Below, piece by piece: positions 24,275-36,520 of a stretch of 64,000 bases of DNA. A program made the position numbers and the translations under genes. Where the stretch lies: NCBI GenBank assembly GCA_023974075.1, contig CM043800.1:29863952-29927951 (forward strand), given 5' to 3'. The DNA comes from Chaenocephalus aceratus. Its lineage: Eukaryota; Chordata; Actinopteri; Perciformes; Channichthyidae. Position 1 is the stretch's first letter, and every line of letters begins with the position of its first letter. The notes beneath the pieces are model-generated. The model made no database searches. It saw only the letters and a list, made by a program, of their open reading frames with translations, and was not told the origin of the DNA.

Positions 24275-24992
24275 AACGGGTCCTTTCTTAAAATATATAA
24301 ATGTCAAAGAAAAAAAGAGTATTGAGTTTCCAAAAGTATCTTTGCTTTGTTTCCACCTAGTAACACTTATTTCTTATTTCACTTATTTCTCCTCTCATGG
24401 AATTGAGGTCATGGGAAACATGGACAAGCTAAACATATATGTCCCTTTGTAACAATGAGGATCAGCAGTTTATGAGTTTACTAGTTTGACCCTTTTTTAA
24501 AGATTAGCTTAATATTTGTTTATCCTCTTTATTGCAGAAAATAAGAGAAACTGTATTTTTGTTCTCATTTGTGTTTGTGGTAAACTTGTTTGCATAAAGT
24601 TGTGATTATGTGTTGGCTAGCTGTTGCCCCGTTCCCAGGATACAATTAGATAATCTAAGCTAATCATGTCCTGAATGTGACGTGCTGCCTTACTTAGGTA
24701 TTGCTGTAGTCTCTAAGGCCTCTTTTGTCTTGTCTTAGTGAATCTCAACAAGTCAAGCTCTATACAAAAGATGAATTGAATTACTGTTTAACACCTCATC
24801 AGGTTTGTTCTGCATAGTCTTGTTATAACTGATGACCTCTTTCACGCTGACCTATCAAAAACACTCACTATGAGGACAGACGTGTGTCGCAGCATCGCAG
24901 CCCTCCTACACATGATGCTAACTGAGCTTATCTGTCTTCCCTCTCTCTCATTTTTCTCCCTTCCTCCCCCGTCCTCCTTCTCTCCTTTCCAG
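24275..24992. other. intron sequence up to the acceptor
   Basis: Unremarkable DNA ending in a strong acceptor: a pyrimidine-rich tract from about 24930 with CTCTCCTTTCCAG at 24980-24992. Confidence 0.6.
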
Positions 24993-25318
24993 ATGCAAGG
25001 TGTGCCGTCCCCCCCTCCTATCATCATCACCATCATCGCTCCCAAGCCCACTCCTTCCACGCTCCCTCGTACGACCGTCCCATTCACGAACGTCCCGCCT
25101 ACGACCGTCCGCCCCTCAACCGTCCTTCCTTCAACCGTCCCTCCTTCAACCGGCCTTCCTTCGACCGTCCATCCTTCGACCCTCCCTCGTTCAAACTTAC
25201 CCCGCACGAGCGTCCCGTCTACGAGCGCCCCTCACACGACCGTTCATCCCAAGACCGCTGGAACCCCCATCTCAGTGTGAACCCCGGAAATCAGAGCTAC
25301 ATGTTGGACCAGGAGGAG
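24993..25318 (+). CDS. syngap1: SynGAP N-terminal exon with expanded RPxxD repeats
   Basis: The exon lies between a strong acceptor and a GAG/GTATGC donor. It is 326 bp, entering with two bases of a split codon and leaving in phase 0. The peptide starts ARCAVPPSYHHHHHR. From residue 23 of the exon to residue 87 it is a ladder of pentapeptides (RPIHE, RPAYD, RPSFN, RPSFD, RPVYE and so on). It ends RWNPHLSVNPGNQSYMLDQE plus E. The end lines up with remembered mammalian SYNGAP1 (YDRPGWNP, then GNQLLMLDEDE) and is followed in phase by the 41.9 kb exon. SynGAP is a postsynaptic Ras/Rap GTPase-activating protein. This region lies N-terminal to its PH, C2 and GAP domains. The other two frames are also open because the repeat has no stops; they lack homology. 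Confidence 0.88.
25061..25255 (+). repeat. coding 15-bp minisatellite, 13 units
   Basis: Thirteen successive in-frame 15-bp units encode degenerate R-P-x-aromatic-D/N/E pentapeptides. The central units (RPSFN, RPSFN, RPSFD, RPSFD) are nearly identical in DNA, with the pattern CGTCCYTCCTTCRAC. The outer units are diverged. Confidence 0.9.
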
Positions 25319-27147
25319 GTATGCAACCCACACACCAGGAATACACTGATACTGTTTTTGCAGTCGAAAAAATAGTGCATTAGTATTACATATTATTTTT
25401 ATTTATTTGAATAATTTAGGCTGAATGTCTGCTGGATTGGTTGACATTTAATGTGAAGTTCGAAGTTAGTCAAAACATCGGATCTACGGTCAGGCTCATT
25501 GATTTCTGGCATGTCAACTTTGCAGTGTGAGCATAAGATTGACTTTTCTAAAACAGAAAAACACTGAATATATATGCAATATCAATTTGAAAAATCATTA
25601 ACATTCAGAGTACTATTCTTTAAAGGAAAAGGTTGGTAATATCTTTTAGTTTCCCCATTGTCAAAAAGTCCCATTAACAGCTATGGTTCTAGCCTGATAT
25701 AACTTATTTTGAGATATGACATTTTTTTGCACACAAACTATTGAAAACCGCATCAACGAGCCACACTTTTGCATTGGATGACATCTGCATAACCAACATG
25801 TCCACTTTACCATACATACTCACTAAAGAACCCTCTGTATATTGATCGACCCGACCAATGTCCTCTACACTCCTCTTTGAATAATGTTAACTAAAAAGTA
25901 CCCAGTTGTTGTTTTTTTACCTTTTTAACTTCACCATGTATTTGTGACACATTTCTTGAGATGAATGTCTTCTTTATCGGCTTGGTGCTGAGTTCCATAG
26001 AAAGGGCTAGAAAGAGAAAGTTTCCCTTTCCAGTGCCCTGACTTGGCATTAAAGGTAGAAAGCATCTCCAACCAGTGTAGGCCTACATGTGTTGCTTTAA
26101 AATGCACCATGCAGATGGACATGTCAATCAGTTATTACATTAAAAAAGATTTTGAATAGCAGATTGAAAGCGTTTTAGAGTGTACTTATTCCCTAATAGC
26201 TTTATATAAATATGTCTTAATGCATATTTATTTTACTTATTAGACAGAACACAAAAGGGCCAGTTTAAGTAAACACATGTGGATGAAAATGCTTTAATAA
26301 AAGCTAACCTTGTTAGTGTTGATTTCCTTAAATACTTTTGTTCCCAAGTTTGTGTATGGATGTCTTAAAAACACAGATGCATCTCGAAACCTGCTGCTGA
26401 TTGTGAGTAAGAACATCCTGTTCCCTAAGCCAGGAAAGGGTACTGTTCTTCTACTTTCATACTTTCTGCTTTGCAAAAAAACATTTCCACACACCTTATT
26501 ACAAAGTTTAAGGCAAGATTGGAGATTCATAACACCATTTTAAAATCCATAGGTCTTACATATAATGTTGGTCTTAAATTCACTTTAAAGCCTTTAACTC
26601 TGAAGCATCTGCACTTGAAGTACAACAGGGTAGCTTCATGTCTGGGTATCAGCACAGCAAATCTGGGGTTTATTATCATATTTTCACAATAGTTATCTGC
26701 CTCAATGTTGGATGTATTTTTGTATATCTTACACAGTATGTATTTGAGCACAGTGTTTGATTCTAGCCCTGTGCGGACTCAAATTCCTACAGTGTGTTCA
26801 GCTATGTTGGCGACTCAATAAAGCAATGAATCATCATGTGGCCGGTCAAAGCACACGGGTGGCGACTTTACTGTAGAGTGTGTGCACGGCTGCCAATAGC
26901 GCTTCAGCTTGTCATCACTCAGAGGAATAGAGCACGCTGTGATCCTGATGAGAGACCTGTAGGCTCTGGAGGGATTCAATGGAGAGCCAGTTCAATTAAT
27001 CTGAGCCCTATCCCTGTCTAATTGTGCCAATAAGGCAGCAGCTGTGAATGGATCTGCAGCAGGACTGACGTGCTGATAGCCGTCACCCTCGGCGACGGCA
27101 ATAGGCTTTAAATATTCATGCCCGTCACTCACCTCATGCAGAGCTGG
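25319..27147. other. intron 2, 5' part, no exon recognised
   Basis: AT-rich intron DNA. Short open frames at 26310-26692 on both strands have no recognisable domain. Confidence 0.5.
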
Positions 27148-27274
<127 letters not shown>

Positions 27275-27721
27275 TGATTTTCTGTTTATGTGCTTGGCAT
27301 CTGAGGTCAGCATCACCTATCCTATCCCCTCTTCCTCCTCTCCCTCTCTCTCTTTCTCTATTTCTCTCTCTCTTGTCTTTGCCTCCCCTAAGTCCCTTAT
27401 GCTCAATTCTGTTTTTGATGCCCTACATTGATCCATTACTCTTACCTTTCCTCCTCTTCTTTCTCCCTCTGTTGCCTTCTATCTCCCTCCTCTTTTTATA
27501 AAAATCCATCTGTTCTTCAATCTCTCCTCTCTTCCCTCTCACTCCCTCCTTCCTTCTGTCTCCATAGTCATTGCAACCACATGTCTTTCATCCCTCTCCA
27601 TCTTTCTTACCCTCCCCTCTATCTCGCCTTCCCAGTTTCCCCCTTTTTGTTTGCCCTTGCTCCTCACCTCATCCACCCTCTCCCGCCTTCCTCCCACCCT
27701 CTCTCTGGGGTGACTGGCAGG

Positions 27722-28350
27722 AGTCTTTGGCTCTCCCACATGCCACCTGTCTCTGTGCTCCTCACAGCTCCATTCACTTGCTTTATGAATGATGGCCATC
27801 ATAAAGCCGCAGTAGAAGCGTCCTCCTAGTGAGCTGAGATGTCGCTTTGGGGAACAAGCTTTCTTTGTTGTTTCTGAAATGTGTCACTTCTGTTAATCCT
27901 GTGTGTAGCTCCTGGTGTGATGGGTTTGCTGAACTGTTTCTTAGTGATGGAGTGGAGGCACTTCATAGGGATAGAAAGGGATAACACCCTCCCTGACATG
28001 GCTCATTATAATTGCCAAGCATAATGGACACGCTGACAAGATTTGTTGTCTGAGTGGCACGTTTTGACACTGTGCGTCCAGGGCAAAATACCCTTGAAAG
28101 TTCAAGAAACGCCTGTGAAATTAAAATGATGTGGCAAAACATGGCGCCTATAATTACAGTGCCCTCTTTTTTGTCATTCTGTACTCAGAAGTACTTCTTA
28201 TGCCATCTCTCTTGTGCCTCTGCACTCTTTGTGATTGGCAGTATATTCTTCCCAGTGCAGTCCAAGCAAGAAAAATGAAAATCTTTCACAAGCGAGCGTG
28301 CAGCCTGAAGCAGACGAACATGTCACTTTGTGTTACTCTGTTGTGTGATC
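27722..28350. other. intron 2, no exon recognised
   Basis: Unremarkable DNA between the CT-rich stretch and the hairpin. Confidence 0.4.
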
Positions 28351-28359
28351 ATATATTAA

Positions 28360-28462
28360 GATTAGCAGGAAATATTTTTACAGTAAAAATGGATGCAATG
28401 CAACACTTCTAGGATGTGTTGCATTGCATCCATTTTTACTGTAAAAATATTTCCTGCTAATC
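28360..28462. repeat. perfect 47-bp inverted repeat with 9-nt loop
   Basis: The left arm 28360-28406 and right arm 28416-28462 are exact reverse complements. They begin GATTAGCAGGAAATATTTTT and meet at CAACAC/GTGTTG around the loop TTCTAGGAT. Pairing resumes for four more bases beyond one mismatch. No mobile-element terminal motif or flanking duplication was seen. Confidence 0.97.
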
Positions 28463-28973
28463 CTAATTAGCATAGAGTTGAATCAACACTTCTGGGATGC
28501 AGTCAGAACAGAAATGTTAAATCGTATGGTTCAGAAAGTTACTCATTTATGCAGAAATCATGAATGGGATTACTTTAAATCTGGGAGTTGTGTTTTTTTC
28601 TTTTTAGGCCACCCTTAAAACTACAAATGCTACACCCTGTCCACGTGTCATTGGATATTTTCGTTAACTATTCAATTCTCTTTGGCGAAATGTGTTTTTG
28701 CACAATACATTGTGACACCAACAGCAAAAGGAAAGAGAAGTTGAACTGAAAAACTTTAGTAAATGATTAATCACTGAAATACAAATAAAAAGCCAAACAT
28801 TCATTGCTTCAGCTTCTCACTTGGGAGGTTCTCTTGTATTTCTTTATGTTCTTTGACAGTAAAATAAATACATTTGGGCTGTTTGTTGGACAAAACTAGT
28901 AATTTTCACTATTTTTTTCCCCGACATTTTCTAGAACAAATAATAATTTCAAATGCACAAAATGAGCTGCTAA

Positions 28974-29162
28974 TGGGCCACCAGTTAGCTCAGTGGTTTG
29001 AGCTGGCGGCCCATATGCCTAAACCCCTGCCCACAGTGCCCAGTAAGCCGGTTCAAGTGCCTTGCCTCCCCCTTTCAAATCTGAGAATCTCCAATAAGTG
29101 CCCCTTCTGGCCCAAAAACAAGAAAGAAAGGTCTGCTAATTATTCAATAAAAAAATAAAAGA
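28974..29162 (+). mobile_element. tRNA-derived SINE
   Basis: Contains a perfect RNA polymerase III A box, TAGCTCAGTGG (28986-28996), and a B-box-like GGTTCAAGTGC (29050-29060) at tRNA-like spacing. An unrelated body follows, then an A-rich tail (AATAAAAAAATAAAAG). The head does not fold as an intact tRNA by eye, so this is a retroposon and not a tRNA gene. It sits immediately beside the antisense L2 tail at 29171. Confidence 0.7.
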
Positions 29163-29170
29163 ATGTGTGC

Positions 29171-30603
29171 ACATTACATTACATTGCATTTAGCTGACGC
29201 TTTTATCCAAAGCGACTTACAATAAGTACATTCGACCAGGAAGACACAACCTTGAAGAAAACAGAATCATATAAGAACATCAGGTTTCATAGAGCCAAAC
29301 ATTTCAAGTGCTACTCAACTGGCTTTAGATAAGCCAGTCCTTTATTAGTATATAAGTGCTTTGTTAATAGTTCTATCGCTCGAGGTGGAGTCGAAAGAGA
29401 TGAGTTTTCAGTCTGCGCCGGAAGGTGTGTAAGCTTTCTGCGGTCCTGATTTCAATGGGGAGCTCATTCCACCATTTTGGAGCCAGGATAGCAAACCCAC
29501 GTGTTTTTGCTGATGGGAACTTGGATCCCCCTCGCAGCGAGGGTGCAGCGAGCCGTTTGGCTGATGCAGAGCGGAGTGCACGTGCTGGGGTGTACGGTTT
29601 AACCATGTCCTGGATGTAGGAAGGGCCAGACCCATTCGCAGCATGGTACGCAAGTACCAGTGTCTTGAAGTGGATTCTAGCAGTTACCGGAAGCCAGTGG
29701 AGGGAGCGGAGGAGCGGCGTGGTGTGGGAACATTTTGGAAGGTTGAAGACCAGACGAGCCGCTGCATTCTGAATGAGCTGCAGAGGTCGGATGGCACATG
29801 CAGGTAGACCAGCCAGGAGGGAGTTGCAGTAGTCTAGGCGTGAGGTGACGAGAGCCTGGACCAGAACCTGCGTCGATTTCTGGGTCAGCTGGGGGCGTAT
29901 CTTCCTGATGTTGAAAAGCGTGTATCTGCAGCAGCGGGTTGTAGCAGCGATGTTTGCAGTGAAGGACAGGTTGTTATCTAGGATCACACCCAGATTCCTT
30001 GCAGTCTGGGTCGGGAAACAACAGAGGGGCCGATGTTGATAGTTAGGTCAAGAGAGGGACAATCTTTTCCCGGAAGGAAAAGCACTTCAGTTTTGTCAAG
30101 GTTGAGCTTGAGATGATGAGCGGACATCCACTGAGAGATGTCAGCTAGACAAGCAGAGATGCGTGCGACGACCTGGGTCTCTGAGCGGGGAAAGGACAGA
30201 ATTAATTGGGTGTCGTCAGCGTAGCAGTGGTATGAAAAACCATGCGGGCTAATGACAGATCCGAGCGAGTTTGTGTACAGGGAGAAGAGGAGAGGACCAA
30301 GAACAGAGCCCTGAGGGACCCCTGTAGTTAATTGACAAGGGTCGGACTCCGACCCTCTCCAAGTAACCCTGTAGGTGCGGTCTTTGAGGTACGAGGTGAG
30401 GAGGGAAAGTGCAGAGCCTGAAACTCCAAGTTCTTGGAGAGTGTGAAGGAGGATCTGATGGTTCACCGTGTCGAATGCAGCAGACAGGTCCAACAGGATG
30501 AGGACAGAGGAGAGGGAGGCTGCTTTAGCCGTGTGCAGTTCCTCAGTGACAGCAATGAGAGCAGTTTCTGTGGAGTGACCTGCACAGTGAGCAGCAGTGC
30601 ACT
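29171..30603 (-). mobile_element. 5'-truncated L2-type LINE
   Basis: On the - strand the element runs from a truncated reverse transcriptase (about 30603) to a 3' tail. The tail contains GTCGCTTTGGATAAAAGCG, then AGCTAAATGCAATGTAATGT, the stem-loop and short tandem repeat characteristic of L2-clade LINE ends in fish. 5' truncation is typical of target-primed reverse transcription. The 3' tail motif is shared with the two SINEs at 43.6 and 45.9 kb. Confidence 0.9.
29376..30603 (-). pseudogene. L2 LINE reverse transcriptase, one frameshift
   Basis: The frame enters at about 30603 with GHSTETALIAV, then LDLSAAFDTVNH, TTGVPQGSVLGPLLFSLYTN and the catalytic HCYADDTQLI, then NLDKTEVLF. Near 29995-30005 a single-base change in length shifts the frame. 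It resumes as LDNNLSFTANIAATTRCCRY, then RLDYCNSLLAGLP, SLHWLPV and PKWWNELPIEIR, ending in HLFRLHLER. Catalytic residues are intact. The copy is dead through truncation (no endonuclease domain) and the frameshift, but otherwise little decayed, suggesting fairly recent insertion. Confidence 0.9.
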
Positions 30604-31000
30604 AATGCTTTCATCATGAGAACTTTAAAGTTATACATAGATTGACTGATCATTGATAACAGTTTGACTTCTAATGTAATAACTGGTTAATATTTCATTT
30701 ATTTGAACACATTTAAAGACGTTTGCAGTCGTTAAAGAACGTGGAATGTTTTAATGAAGCAGGCTGGTTGTGGACTTCCTCTCTTATATGACCACTCGGG
30801 GGGAAATCTGGGTAGGAGAAATCAATGCAGCCAATTATAAGACTGAGTAATACATTTTCTGCCTCTCGCATTTCTTTGACTCTTTTAAAGAATGCTTGAG
30901 GAATGACAGCAATTTCCTCATTACTGAATCTCTCTGCAGGCTGCTCTGCCTCTTTCTGCCCTGTAGGGGGAGCGAGAGGGCTAGCATTGTTTGCTGCCTG
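30604..31000. other. intron 2, no exon recognised
   Basis: Unremarkable DNA between the LINE and the CTC array. Confidence 0.4.
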
Positions 31001-31002
31001 CC

Positions 31003-31106
31003 ATCCTCTCCTCCTGCTCCTGCTCCTCCTCCTCCTCCTCCTCCTCCTCCTCCTCCTCCTCCTCCTCCTCCTCCTCCTCCTCCTCCTCCTCCTCCTCCTC
31101 CTCCTC
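31003..31106. repeat. (CTC)n trinucleotide microsatellite
   Basis: A long CTC array with a few CTG units at the left end, reading as poly-Pro, poly-Leu or poly-Glu depending on frame and strand. Not flanked by an exon signature, so not a coding homopeptide. Confidence 0.97.
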
Positions 31107-34100
31107 TCGTCTCACATTAATATGAGGTGACAGAGTTTCATATATCACCGCCACGCACCAGTGCCCTGTCCCCCAAGTCATGCGTCTGAGCTGTTCTAAC
31201 CCCAACTGTGCCAGTGGTACAAAAAGACAGTCGGGGGGGGGCACAGGCCTTTTTTGTAAGTGTTAGAGAGAGCAGATAAATACTCACACTAGCACACACT
31301 GAAAAGAAGATACACTAGCAATTACATGTATAAAGATTACTTGAGCATATTTTCCTCTTTAGTAAAAGCCCTTTGAATGTTGGTTGTCCCGTTTTTCAGA
31401 TTTGGTACTGAATATGAAAGCTTCAGTGTGTGAGCTGGTCTGCAAACAAGCCGCGGCACCTCGGTGGCTTTAGCCTGTAGCTTCTGTTGTCACAGTGCAT
31501 GAAGAGTGACTGTGAGCTGGATAGTATGTTTGCTCATGACCCTGGAGAGCACATTCAGGTGGCTGTCGCGTGGGAGTCACAGGGACTAATTATGTAATAA
31601 ATGTAGGTGGGCAGTGGATCTCAGAAAAGAGAAGAAAGGTTGATTGTTCTAGCAATATGGCTAACCTGAACCCCTTAGGCAATGTTGACAACAAAGTATT
31701 GTTATTTGAGTAACTATTACATGCCATTTGAATACAAAATGTCAATCACTCAGAAACATAACGTTTTTTTCAAAGGTCATCTTGTACGTACAAGGGTTTA
31801 AATGGCTTTTATCTCAGCGTTTTGATTAATTCGCCTACTCCTGTGTACCGTTTTTTTCTCCTCCTATACCTTGGAGGCTCCTAGACAAAGAGGAAAACTA
31901 AGGCTAATTTGTCTGCTGCCAACTTACCAGGAGCATCTGCCAGATCTCGATGACCTTTAAAGCAATCCTCCACCATTTATCAGTTGTATTACGATCAACG
32001 ATTGTTTTTGGCCATATCTGTCTCTGTGGTGTATAGGGACAATTATGGGTGGTTTGAAATTTTCCAAGAAAATGGAGAACAAATCGACTCAACATTTACA
32101 TTCTCAGTATGTATTTGATGGTCTTCTTCACTATAGTTTACAGTAAATAATATGTTCATTTGCGTTAAAGTAGCAAGATGTTTCTGTCACTTTTTTGTGA
32201 CCGAGTAATGCTTAGTCTTGCTTGGCATGCATTTTAGCTACATACTTCTTAGCGGTAAACAAATCACACTAAAGTCACAGTTTGAGTTTAATTAAATGTT
32301 CCTGCTTATTTACATCATATTATGCAAATGTAATGTTACATAAGCATGTTCTGTGTTAGCTTATCAATGAAAGGCCAACAATGTAACGTCTGTGTTGAAG
32401 AAATTGTATTTTGGGCCTCTTCAACACTTCCCGGATAAATATTAAATATTAAAGACAAATACTAGGACATTGTATCTGATTTTACTGATACTTAGCCAAC
32501 AACTTTTGTCCACCTCTACTGAAAGTATAAAGTGTTACTTGTGTTTTTTAAAGTTCTCAGAATTTGCAAATAATAGCAAATTACCCCTCTGGTTCATTGG
32601 TGAAAGGCCACAAATGGTCAAAATGTCCGCCCTGTTGGCCTGTTCCCTGTGTGTGCGTTAGTGGATATGTGTAATTATGTGAGTGTGACTGTGTGTTTAA
32701 TGACTCAGTAGCCGGTGCCTGAGGTCAGGAGAAGGAGGAACATCTGTCCATGAAAGGATGTTACTGACGGTCTGAAGGACGAATCGTGCTTTTGGCCGGC
32801 TCTGTCACCTATCATGATGCAGGGGACTGTGTGTGTGGGTGTGTGTGGGGGTGTGTGTGTCTGTGTGTGTGACTGTATGCTGAGGTGAAATGTGAAATAT
32901 ATTTGTGTCTTTGCTCAGATGCACAGCCACATTTTTGTTATTGCCTCTGTGTGTGACCTTATACAGTTTGATGCATTTGTTTGTGTGTGTGTGTCTGCTT
33001 GTGTGTGTTTGAGCCAGAGTTAGACCGCCAGCAGGGTTTGATTACTGCCACGTTAAGAAATAATGGATTGCACCATTTCCGTGCACATTACACACTATAT
33101 TTCTGGAAAAAACACACTCGGTTCTCTTTCTTTCTCAGCCAGATTAGTACTTTCTCACACACACTCACACGGTGTCCCACCATATTCCCCTGCTCCTCAC
33201 AGCTGGGCCTGAGGAAGCAGTAGTGACATATGGGCAAGCCAGCCTGCAGCATCGCTCAACTCAACCTGCCAAGCTGAACAAAAACACCCTCCTCTCTCTC
33301 TAGATCAATGGCACTCCCTTCCCTCCCTCCCTCCCCCTTCCTCCATCTCGTCCTCTTCCTCTCAGCTTCCCTCTTCCAATGCCAGGACAGGCTTCTGTCA
33401 CGTACAGTGTGGAACAGTTGTTTTCTTATGACTGAAATGTGAAAAGCTTGTTCATATTTATTTTCCTGATTGTTGACATTCTCATCAGGAATGGATCGAT
33501 TTCAGTCCAGCTCATCACAATAGTCATCACGGACGCTTAAATCCATCTGGCATACAATTTAAGAATCTAATTGGATGAAATTGATTGAGGCGCCACTCGT
33601 GTCAACCGTTCCTTAACATGGCAAAAACATTAAAAGTAAAAACTGCAGATATTCTAACACTTCAAAGTGTTGTAATTCACTTTTTTTGGATATGATAACT
33701 CATCAGTTCACCCCAATTAGAAAATTGATGGATTGATGTTTGGCAAACCCCAAATAAGAGACAATGACTAAATCAGAAGGGCGCTTATGTGTTAAAACTA
33801 TAATAATTTAGTCTTACAATAGAAAAAGAAAGCGACTCTGTAGTAACAGTAAAGTGTGCTGTATGTTACAGTATATCTTATGTACGTTGTACTCTGGAGG
33901 ATACTGTTTCTTCTTGGTTTCCTCGCTTCCTCTACATTAATAATGTAGGTTGTTTAATCCTTATTCTAAGGACTGTTCCTAAAACGTACCTTTAACTGTT
34001 TAAGATCACAACAAATGATCTGCTGTGCCTGCTGGTCTGGTTCATCTCACCTCGCTCTATATCAGACGGCTTTTCAGGAATAAATCAAAAACTTTCTAAG

Positions 34101-36510
34101 CATAACATCACCTGAAGAATAGTCAGTCTGTAGTTTGTTCTGTATAGTGAAGGCTTTTATGTGGCACCAAACCAAGCCTTTGAACAGAAGTTTATCTCAG
34201 TCTAGGTATACTGTGTTCTAAATTAAAGGGTTTCGTTAAATACATGTGTGAGGTGCACATGGTGCCATCTGAAGTGGATGGAAGTCAGTGAGTTGGTCTA
34301 ATGCGGCCTCTCTGTGGGTGACGAGTGCCACTGTGCCCACTCATGTTCGCAACATAGGACCAATCAAAGACGGTCACATGACAAGTAAAATAAGCCTTGA
34401 GTTGTTCCCCCCCCCCGCTGTAAGTACACGTGGGATGCTTATCGGGGGGGGTTTGAAGTGTCAGGGTGGGGTAAGGAGTTATTCTGGCTCTTTAAGTCAA
34501 GTTGTCAGTGATATATTGCACTGGGCAGGGCAGCAGTAGGAGGGAGAATGAGTGTGCTTGTACTTGTTCAAGTAGATGAAAATTACCATATTTAGCTCCT
34601 TGTAATTAGGTAGTATTGGTATCTAGAAGGCTTGTCATGGATTTAACTGTTTAATGCTTGTAGATTTAAGATAACGTTAGCTATAAGTGTACAGATTATG
34701 TTAGGAAGTACTAGTTTGCACCCTCTTTTAATTTCAGTACATGAAGAGAAAGAGTTGAAGGTGTTGGTATTCCTGTGCTTACAAAACACGTATTTTGTAA
34801 CCTTCTCTCAACTCGAAAGTAAACCCATTTGGATTCCATGGCAACAGCTGCAAATCTGGACAGAAAGAAGCATTACTTTAACCCTAGCGAAAATCACCAC
34901 TATCCCTCCAATAACCACTAAACCATTCAGTGTGTTTGCTACTCCTCCGTACTCCCCTCCCGATTCCCTTTTCATGGAGTCAGAGCTGGCACAGTGCTTA
35001 ATCATGTGCTATGCAACCACTTTGCTTATTACGTACATTTAGGAACACTATAAAGAAACATGGTCGCAATAAAGCTTTAGTATGCAACCGTGGCTTTATG
35101 TGCGTTCCTGATCAATGAAGAGCTGGTTGAATGTGAGGTTAATTCAGGTTTACTGTTACTCATTGGTGCTAAAGTATATTCCATTAGTCCGACAGAGTGC
35201 TCTGCCACTCTCCGCTGTGGTTTTTTAACATTCATCTGGCAAAGAGAATTAAATGAGGCTTACAGAAAAGCTGTGCGCAACTGTGCATTGACAAGACTTG
35301 AATGAAAATTGTAGCAGGATGGACTAAGAAGGCTTGAATTTAAATGGGTGTCTTTTTATTATTAAACCATTTTGTTCTGGTTTAATAATATCACTCTGGT
35401 GAGAGTTAAGATTAATTATGGTGGCATACAGAATCAAGGGGGTTTACAACTAAATGTCAATATACTTAAATCATACAAATACAACCCACACACACTCAAT
35501 GACAACAGGGAAAAATATTATTGCAATATAAAATGATGAACCATAATAGAGGACTGATAGCATGCATCTCAGAAATGGGGGGCCATTTTGTATTGTTAAC
35601 GGGAATCTAGATTTTCTTAAAAAAATTACTTTGATTAAAACTAATTGTAAGAAAATTACAAACAGGACACCATTCATTGCAATATAAACACATATTAAAA
35701 GTCACTTTAATACATCTTATAAATAATTAAAAGCAAACTTTGCCAACATTTAAACATTAGCATTTTATGCTAACTAATAATATATCATCCTCTAACAAGC
35801 TAAAGTATCTGCCCAATGAAAATGAATGAATCTTCCTCTGTATACAAAAAATGATTGAAGCTTAATTGTATGGCAATCAATGCAGAGGTATATATTTCAT
35901 TCAGGATTGAACTAGAGGACAGACGGATAACAAATACAAACTTAATAAATGGCAAAATCTTCTGACTGTGTCTTCACAAAAGGGAAAACATTAGCATACA
36001 CACTCTGTGCATTCTCAAACTGGTCTCATAAAGAATGTATGCAGCTTAATATATTTTTCATAAAGCAGTTTGTACTGTAATCTCATCACGACAAGCAATA
36101 TGTTGGTCCCAAGGAAGCACTGCTTTACAATGTAGTTGTGTGCACTTTGGTTGCAAAAGCAGCAAAGTGGAGAGTAATCATGTAGGCCGTTGATTTATGG
36201 TGCTTGTCTCTGATTAAGTTGGATATATGGACTCGTATAAACAGGATCCCGATGCTATGATGTGAGGCATCTTCTGCTTTGCTGGTCTAACTAGATTATG
36301 GTTTTGTGTTCATGTGTCCATTGTGATACAGCTATAGCGTGGCAGCAGTAGAATATTAGTAGCTTGAAGTGGAGCAGTGTCTGCATTAAATGTTCATGTA
36401 CTCATCTCGCTTTGAAAGACACACATCTGCACGTACAAAAAGTAGTAAAAGATGCAGGCACCCACAAACAAAAAACCCACACACGGTGGGTTTTGTATAT
36501 TAACAGAGGA
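31107..36510. other. intron 2, middle part, no exon recognised
   Basis: About 5.4 kb of mainly AT-rich DNA. It holds TG-rich patches (32825-32870, 32980-33010), a short hairpin at 35357-35390 (13-bp arms, 8-nt loop) and a poly-C run near 34410. No coding exon or bounded transposon was recognised. Confidence 0.45.
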
Positions 36511-36520
36511 CCTTTTAGAG

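Noticed and set aside
24870..25383. Two longer + strand frames overlapping the 25 kb exon (TVPPST-like and LRPSILRPS-like peptides)
   Set aside because: The 15-bp repeat lacks stops in all frames. Only the third frame has SynGAP similarity, and only that frame joins the next exon in phase.
28360..28462. microRNA precursor
   Set aside because: Arms pair perfectly for 47 bp without the bulges typical of microRNA precursors, and the sequence is not a microRNA I recognise.
28976..29060. A true tRNA gene
   Set aside because: A and B boxes are present, but the arms do not pair as a cloverleaf by eye and the sequence runs into a SINE body and A-rich tail.
30981..31244. Poly-Glu / poly-Pro / poly-Leu protein at the CTC array
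   Set aside because: Trinucleotide repeat open in several frames and both strands, without splice or start context.
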